Under the pieces are notes generated by a model. It was given only the letters and a program-made list of their open reading frames with translations. It made no database searches and was not told where the DNA came from. Shown one piece after another: positions 1 through 8,877 of a stretch of 13,463 bases of DNA (its first letter is position 1; each line of letters opens with the position of its first letter). The stretch covers positions 1-13,463 of the forward strand of contig QZCP01000644.1 of assembly GCA_003956705.1 (NCBI GenBank). The letters are read 5' to 3'. Source of the stretch: Brevipalpus yothersi (taxonomy: Eukaryota > Arthropoda > Arachnida > Trombidiformes > Tenuipalpidae). The translations under genes were made by a program, and so were the position numbers.

Positions 1-82
<82 letters not shown>
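1..82 (+). repeat. (CT)41 microsatellite at the window edge, in the upstream intron
   Basis: A pure CT dinucleotide run fills the first 82 bases and probably continues beyond the window. It ends seven bases before the exon 1 acceptor, so it also acts as that acceptor's polypyrimidine tract. Confidence 0.97.
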
Positions 83-86
<4 letters not shown>

Positions 87-89
87 CAG

Positions 90-170
90 TACCTCTGTCT
101 GTGGACACACATCCTGATTCTCTACTTGGGGACTTGGGAAAACCTGTGAAATTTAATTGTACTCAAAGAG
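90..170 (+). CDS. Dscam: Dscam exon 1: first half of Ig4
   Basis: The acceptor is GATACAG ending at base 89 and the donor is GTAAGT at 171. Both junctions are phase 1. The exon encodes residues 1-28, including PLSVD and the first Ig cysteine C24 in KFNC. PLS plus a G-K-P-V-x-F-x-C strand is the start of Dscam Ig4. N23-C-T is a possible N-glycosylation sequon. Because the exon enters in phase 1, at least one more coding exon must lie upstream. Confidence 0.88.
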
Positions 171-1448
171 GTAAGTTTTTTTACTTGTTCGGTTAGTGAG
201 AAGAGTTATTCAGATCTCTTTTTGTCCTTGAACTCTGGTGTTATCTCATGCATATTATCGGAAGAAAAATCGTGAGATGACGATGTGATCTCGCCCCTGC
301 CGGTGAAAGTACACTAGATTCTAGTACTCTGGCATTCTTTCGAACAGCACGCCGACTAACCATGAAGACCCTCCAGGGTAGAGTGCCTGAGGAATAGCAT
401 CAGATTTTATCATTATGAATTTGTGTATCGCTCAATGTTTGGATTGGAAGGATGACTATTATTTCAGGAAGAAATAAGGCCTCGAATTCCGAGGAAAAAT
501 GACGATTTGAATGATAAATGTGAATTTATTTCAGGTAACCCAGCGGGCAAGTTTGAATGGTTCCACAACGGTGTTCGATTATCTTCCAACTCGCGAGTAC
601 ATTTATCAAATAATGGAGCTACTCTATTGTTGGATAAAGTTGGCCGGGATGATAGAGGTGCATACCAGTGTATGGTATCTAATAGCTATTCATCAGCACA
701 GAAAGCATCTTTTCTTCATCTAATAGGCAAGTATATTGAAATGAGGAAGAATAGAATTCAATTTTCATTTCAATCTCCTTTCTCTAGATGATCCTCCGAC
801 TTTTCTGCACACTTTCGAAGGGATCACAATGGAGAAAGGAGGTCCTCTTTCACTCAGTTGTGTGGCTACGGGAACACCACTTCCCCAAGTTACCTGGACA
901 TTGGATGGGTATCCGGTGCCGGACAATTCCCGCTTCCGAACCGGTGATTATGTTACGAAGGATAATCGATTAGTGAGCTATGTCAATATTACCTCCGTGA
1001 TGGCAGAAGGTATGAAATTTTTTAATTCACTGAAGCATAAGCTTTGTGAAATTTTTTCGATTCCTTCACTCCGAGTTGTTCTGACCCAAGAATCGCATAC
1101 TTTATGTGAGATGCCACTCTCAAATTTGAGCATTCAGAACTACTGAACGTGAACAATTTCTCTTCGACGGTCCAAGGGATTATTTGTGCTTTTATGCTTC
1201 CATCAATAATTCTTACAATCTAATGAATTTCCCTCCATATTTCCTATCAGATGGTGGTCAGTATGAATGTACAGCCTCAAACATAGTAGCTACAACCCGA
1301 CACTCAAGACGGATCAATGTCCATGGACCACCATTCATAAGATCCATGAAAAATGTTTCTGCTATTGCAAGCGAATTACTCATTCTCAATTGTCCCGTTG
1401 GTGGCTATCCTATTGAAAGTATTCATTGGGAAAGAGGTTGGTAACGAG

Positions 1449-1499
<51 letters not shown>

Positions 1500-2449
1500 G
1501 TCTATCTAGAGGAACCATGATGACAATATTTCATGTAGCCGTCAGAGCTATACTCGCGTTCCTTCCATCTTAGATGCATCCTATGACTTATCAACATCAA
1601 TTCCCACTGAGTTTTTGGCAAAAATGTTTCGCTCTGGAACATGTGTACTCTCTAGCATGTGACACGATTGGTGTCACACGTGTTATTTATTATCAAAAAT
1701 ATTGTTCAAAAACTAATCATCCAGCTTCTGGTCTGGCTTTTTTTCCTTTTCATTCAGAAAGAAAAAGCTTGCCATATAATCATAGACAGCAAGTGCGTCC
1801 CAATGGCACTCTAATTATGACAGATGTACAAAGGAATACGGACCAAGGACTTTACACTTGTGTTGCATCAGGAAGAAATGGTCAAAAAGCTTCTGGAAGC
1901 TTGCACGTCAGTGTATTAGGTAGGAAGCTCATTTATTCTTGGAAAGCTCTTCTCTTTCAGCTGTCTTGACGGATTCAAACTTGCTGAGATTAGGTTCATC
2001 TCTTGAAATGAGATCAAACCCAATGTTTTCTCTCGTCGAATTTTTCAGTGAAACCATTCATCCAACCATTCACATTCGGAAAAGATCTCCACTCTGGTCA
2101 GCGCCACAATGCTCTCTGTTCGGTTGTGGAGGGCGATCCACCCATTGAAATTCGCTGGCTCAAAGATGGAATTCCCATTGAAACAATACTCAATCGATCT
2201 CATCCTCTCAGAATTGAGATGATACAAGTTGGTGACTTCTCTTCCCATTTGACGTTTGCTTCTCTTGGGCCAGAACATTCCGGAAATTATACATGCAATG
2301 CTAGCAACGTAGCCGGAAGTGCCCAGCATAGCGCCAGAATGATGGTGAATGGTAGGTTGTCTTTGTAAAAACATCTCCCATCCTTTTCTATGATCCACAC
2401 CATCGATTCCATGCTAGATTTTGTGTAAGATTCGATCCTCAATTCTTTG

Positions 2450-2510
<61 letters not shown>

Positions 2511-4550
2511 TGGATTCCCTAACATTGCCTCCGGATGGCAGATGAGAATGAATTGGAAAGGCAAAAGAGAGGAAATGAATCGTTCTCTTCCGAACTCATC
2601 GCAATACTTAGAACATGTTTTGTTTCTTTGAAAACAAACAACTAACTTGCTATTCTATTTCTCCTCTCTTTCTCTTCTTTTCCAGTTGCTCCTGTGTGGC
2701 AAATCGAACCACAAGATATTCAAGCAGTCAAAGATAGAATAGCAGTGGTAGATTGTCAAGCTGAGGGCTTCCCAATCCCAAGGATTCATTGGTCTAAAGC
2801 GGAAGGTAAATCTTTTTGATGCCTCATGATACATGTATTAGATAATACCAGCAAAAAGTTGCAAATTCTAAACCCAACACCCCACGTGCTACTAGCTCAA
2901 TTATAGCTCCACGAAATGTGTTAGAATTTGGGACAAATCTTTCTCAGAAATGAACAGTTATAATTTGAAAATATTGTATCATTTTCGTCACTTAGGAGTT
3001 GTTAGATATGGTGATTTTCCTATTCAAGTCCAGTTACTGGAATCACATTTAACTGCTTAATTATTGCATGATGAAGGGATGAAGAGCGATTAGTCAACCA
3101 ATCTCTTACGATCGGTTATTCAGTGGTTTCTACCTTTCACTTTTATTCACACTAATCGATTGATTCACAGTCGATCAATCGCAAGGTTTCGATGAGCAAG
3201 TTCATTGTGAGTAAGACCTTGGCTTGCTCTAGTAGATTCAAAATTCTCAGCTGAACACGGATTAAATGCCAAAGATCACGATATTCAACAGCTAGGCAAT
3301 TTTAGTGTTGACAGAAATCTATCCTAAAATCTTCACCCTGGCTGCTCTCTAGTGACCCCTAGAATCAGGCTTTCTCGAAATTCCTAATTGGCTTCCCTTT
3401 GAATTTCCCATGAAAGCCAAATTATTTGATGCATCATTCTTCAACTTAGAAACAAACCCTAATATTAGTGTTTCTGTTAAGGATATCTACAAGAACCTCC
3501 CGAAAATTTCCGACCCATCAGCTCAAGTCCTCATGTCCGGGTTTTTGAAAATGGATCTCTTGCTATCCACAACGTACAGAAATCGGACATGGGTTTTTAC
3601 TTGTGCCAAGCAACTAATAATATTGGCCCAGGTCTAAGTAAAATGATAAAATTTAGTGTTCATGGTAAGTTTTAACCGAGATGCCTGAGCAGCGAAAAGT
3701 TGTTGAGACAATTTTCTCTCTTTTCAAACTAGTTGCTGCTCACATGGAGCACAGATTTTCTGTTCATACAGTTCGAAAAGGGGAAGAAGCTCGTGTCTCG
3801 TGTAGAGTTATCGGAGATAAGCCCATTAACATTTCATGGTTCAAAGAGAAAAGTCCTTTTAATTCTCCAGATGATCAACGATACCGTTTAAATCAAGAAA
3901 ATATGCCTGATGGTTGGTAATAAAAATTGAAGTGAACGATAACAATAGAAATTACATTCATTTCCTTTATTTAAATTTTTCTGCTCAATTCACTTCGAAT
4001 CTATTTGTTTTCATATTCTCCCCAACAGGAATAACTTCGATCATAAGCATAGAGAATGTGCGACGAGGAGACTCAGCCCTTTATAAGTGTTCTGCAGAGA
4101 ATAAATATGGCAAAGATGAAACAAACATCCAGCTCTTGCTCCATGAGCCTCCAGAATCTCCTCAAAATCTGAATATCATTAGCAAGAACAGTAGATCGGT
4201 GACTGCAAATTGGTCTGTCTCTTTTTCTGGTAATAGTCCTATCCTCCGTTACATCATTGAATACAAATTGGAAAAAGGTTTGTTGTTTGTAAATGTTTAT
4301 TCACTTTTCACTCTGTTTATTCACCTCATATCAGATTTTATCTTCAAATCAATTTGAAGAATTTTTCCTCGGGTTATTAATCTCGATTGAACACACACAA
4401 TCCTCAATGAATTATACATAGCATATTGCTCTTGTATTCAAAGCATTGGTATCGCTTATTTACATTGAAAGACAATTCTACTGCTCCCAAGATGGAGAAA
4501 GAAAGAAAGAAAGAAAGAGAGAAAGAAAGAAAGAAAGAAAGAAAGAAAAA

Positions 4551-4633
<83 letters not shown>

Positions 4634-7600
4634 TGATCTTGAAAAGCCTATCATACTTTTCCTCTGTGAATTACTCAGCTCGTTTTGTTTTTGATCAACG
4701 TTCGACCCTCTTTTGGCTCCATGCCCTTATGTTCACCAGTGTTCCAGGCATATGAATGGCCTCCAGCGCGCTCTTATTCTCTCATAGCTAAGCTATAAGA
4801 GCACAGAACGAATAGCTCATCCATCTATCCAATGCTCATCCAGTGCTACCCACTATGAGCAAATGATGCCCTAGTATGGGCTGCATTTCCCATCCAAAAC
4901 CCTCTTCCTCCCCCTCTTTTGTATTTCCTCATCCTCTTGCTATTTTACATAATGCTTGCCGAAAGGCTCATGCATGGAAGAGTAAAAAGAGATGATAGGA
5001 ATGGAAATGTAAATCATTTCCACGAGCCTCTCTCCCGCCCATGAGCATAAAGGATGCAAAATTTTTCGCCCTTTCACTACTTTCAATCACAATTCATAAC
5101 CTTTTCTTCAAAAACTGATCATCATGCGTAACAATGAGTTTATTAGTAGTAGAAGTTGTAGGAGTAGTAGTTTTTGTCTCTTTCTCTATGAAAAATTTCT
5201 CAGATGCTAATTCCATCAACTATGGCTCATAAAGCTAGTCTATTCCCTCAGTTGGTTTTTGTCTCTATAAGTCATCTCCACATCTTTTTATTCTTATTTA
5301 TTCATTTACTTTAACATTTTCTTGACCAGTAGACCTTAAAAAATGATGGTGGTGTTATTTTGAGAGCTGAAAATGTTTTTTTTTGTATTCCCTCTAAATT
5401 CTGTGACATTGTTGCCACTCACGATCGATAACATACACACTCTTCGCCTGAATCATCTTGGAATTGAATCTATTTTTCAATCAATTCACATCATTGCTTC
5501 TAAGTCTGTTTCCTGAACGCCATCATTCAAGAAGAGTTCGCAGTTGCGAGATCTGAATTATCAGTCTGATAAATTCATTCGATCTTTTCCATATAATATC
5601 AGCTAAATCCCTAGTCAATTGTGAGCTCACATCTCGTGCTTCCAGAAATTGAGAGGAGAATTCGAAAGTCATTGCAAGAGAGCTTTTCCAATCGGAATAG
5701 AAAATACGAAAAAATCTAGAAACTGAATAGATCCATGCTCTCTGACTTTCTTCTATGGACTATGTCATTCGTTTATGTGGTCAGCTTTTAGAATTGGAGG
5801 AAGTTGGCTGCTTTAATAGAGAAGTACGTAAGTCCATGATGTGATTCGAGAGATCATAGATGTTGGCTAGAGAAGTTAGGAAATATTATGACCACGGTGA
5901 TGGAAGAATAACTCCATTCACTGATCCAATATCCGTCACAATAGTATTCCCATATCAAGTGATGCAATTTATTTTCTCTCACAAAGGCATGGAAAACGAA
6001 GATATCGCGCGTCTAGACTCTAATTCACAATCTATAAGTTCGATGATATCGAATGATTGGTTGGAAATAGAGAAACTGGATGTGAATGAGTGATTTCATG
6101 ATCCAATGCATTGGAGGATCAATCTTGCTCACTACTGAGATATTGCTGGCCATTCTACCCCTTCATTCACAATTCAAATTGGAAGGACTCATTTTTCTGG
6201 AATGATGGAACTGAATGCCTTTTTCAATATTTTTCTCCAAAACATCTCCCATAAGCTAAACCCTGATATATTCTACTTTCATTCTTCACAGATAAATGGA
6301 ATTCACGCAAAGTTATCAATTTGACCACTACAGATGCGAACAATTCATACGAGCTAAATAACTTACATCCAATGACAACCTATCATCTTCGAGTTTTCGC
6401 TGAAAATTTGATTGGTCGGTCAGAGGCTAGTCAAGCTATATCATTCACCACCAATGAAGAAGGTAAGCATCTGGAATTATTTTTCAATCTACACTTTTCG
6501 TGATCAAAGTTTTGATCGAGAACAGAATCCATCTCAACGATTCATGTCAATCTGAATACTAGGAATAATTTTGCCACAAGCTGGCCACAAGCTGCCATGA
6601 AAGAAAATCAGTAGTGAGTGCTTACAGAACATTAAATAAGGAGAGGAAAGATGAGCATCTGTACCAAATGAAGTGAATTAGCATGGTTGACTCAAAAACA
6701 GAGACATAATTCAGCATATCATATCTTCAGGAGTAATCCGATGAGTGATGATACAAGATAACTCGAGAGTCCCACGATTGTTCCTCCCAGTCTCATGACA
6801 ACGCAAGAGATGATATTAGTTTCTCGCTGATCGTATTGGCTCCTTTAACTACCAAGAGAATCGAGAGATGTACTCATAAATGCTCATTGTTTGCATATCG
6901 TTCAAGCATTTGTACGGTACATTTAAGTTGACTATCTCTTTTACTCTATTCTCGAAACGAAAGACAATGTACAATGTTAACTTGACCATTAACCGGCTTG
7001 CTTAAATCGATTTAAGAACTTCAGCTGATGACAATATCTTTCTATTTTGTCAAAGTGATCCTACCAATTCGAATAAGTCACTTCCACCTGGAGTCTATTT
7101 TACATTCTTAAACTGGGACCAATGCTAATCATCATTATTTGTGAAATTGGTTGCCTCACGAAACTTCTTAGTAGATATGTACTCTCCTCTTTTCTTCCTC
7201 AAACAGTTCACAAGATGGAGAGTATTTCAAACTTATAATAGAATAGTCGGCTTGATTTAATAATTTTCAGGACATATCGCATAATTTTATTCCTAAACAA
7301 TCTTATATTTGGATTTTCAGTTAAGTTCTCTTCATCATTGTGCATTTGTAATATCTTCATGCTTGAATGCTTGAATAGTCACGACTGGAATGAGTCTTTG
7401 TCCCTTGGGCTGGAGGAGTGAAAGAAATCTGAGGAAAATAATTATCTCAATCATCATGGGAGTAGCTTTTAATCATGACTGTCATTTATCTGTGAGGATC
7501 CTCCCGTACTTGGATCAGTTGTTCATTTTGCATAGTTGATAAATTGATTCAGTGGACCAGAAAGAATGCCGACATGGTCATTCTCTAGATGATCGTATTC

Positions 7601-8826
7601 CTTTTGCCATCAACTTCTTTATATTTCTATATTTCTTTCAATATGTGGTTCATAAAGTGAGATGAATGCACTCGCATGATGAGTGTAATGAGCTCTGTCC
7701 ATACCAGAGAATGTGGCTCATATTCACATCAGAGTCAAGCAAATTCACTCATACTGACTGTCCATCGCTTCCAAATCTATTCTATCCCAAATTCCAAAGC
7801 TATCTTTGAGACCCTAGCAAAATAGTGCGAAAAGAGGAAAAGAGAGAGTGAGTGATTCCTTTAGAAGTGAGATGGAAGTAATCATTATGATGATCGCTTT
7901 CATGGCAATATTCTCAGTTCCATTCCTTTCTTCGTTTGTCGATCTCCACCATCATTACCCTCATGGACTCGAATATATTTGGGTGAATGAAAGCTCTACT
8001 ATCATTATCATTCCAATAGGCACCAATGATACAGCTGTAAGTGGGAATCATACACACCTTGGGAGAAATACATAGTGAGAAGAATAATATAAGCTTGCCC
8101 GAGGTTTATCCAAAATGAATCAACTTTTTTCATAGATTATCTGCAGATGATGTTATGCTCGATTTATGACCAATCGCTTTCTCTCTCTCTCTTCCCATTT
8201 TCTCTTCTTTTCAGCTCCTGGTGGGCCTCCTCTCCATATCAAAGCTAAAGCTACTAGCTCAAAATCAATTCAAGTAACGTGGAAGCCACCAGCCAAAGAA
8301 CTGACCTATGGACCCATCAAAGGTTATCACATAGGCTACAAGCCGAAAGATAATCCTGAAAACAATGGCTTCACCTACAAAATCGTGGATGCAAGTGATG
8401 GCCATCAGCCAAGCGAGGAATGTCACATTAAAGGTCTCACCAAAGCCACCAAATACTTGGTAGTTGTCCAAGCGTTTAATAACAGAGGCTCAAGTCCAGC
8501 ATCCGAAGAAATCGTTGTCCAAACTGCAGAAAAAGGTAAGATGAATATTTGTGTACATTTCATCTTCATTATTGTCAGTGCATCTATTAATTTTAGTTAA
8601 AGTTTAGCAGACTTTGAAGTGCCACTAACAATATCGCTGCTCTTATTCATCGTTTCTTCCAAAGTTCAATCAAAATATCAGATTTGGTTGAGTTGCATTG
8701 AAGGGCCAGTAATTAGTGTGCATAAAATTATTTCACTTCAAATAATAGTCAAAAAGAGTGCATGTAGGTTTTGTTTATGATAATTTGGTTATTTCACGCT
8801 TTATTGGATTTGATATGTGAGCAAGT

Positions 8827-8877
<51 letters not shown>

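Noticed and set aside
727..734. A standard GT donor at 731 for exon 2
   Set aside because: It leaves phase 2 and creates a stop codon two codons into the join with exon 3; the GC donor keeps frame and domain.
2045..2398. Minus-strand frame of 117 codons over the Ig7 exon
   Set aside because: It lies exactly antisense to exon 6, whose plus-strand Ig7 match is strong. It is a shadow of the coding strand.
4426..4755. Two plus-strand frames rich in Lys, Glu and Arg
   Set aside because: They are translations of the GAAA/GA microsatellite in intron 10, with no conserved ends.
5860..6093. 77-codon frame in intron 10 as a possible cassette exon
   Set aside because: No Ig or FN features and no homology I recognise. 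FN1 joins perfectly without it.
8265..8471. Minus-strand 68-codon frame over exon 12
   Set aside because: Antisense shadow of the FN2 exon.
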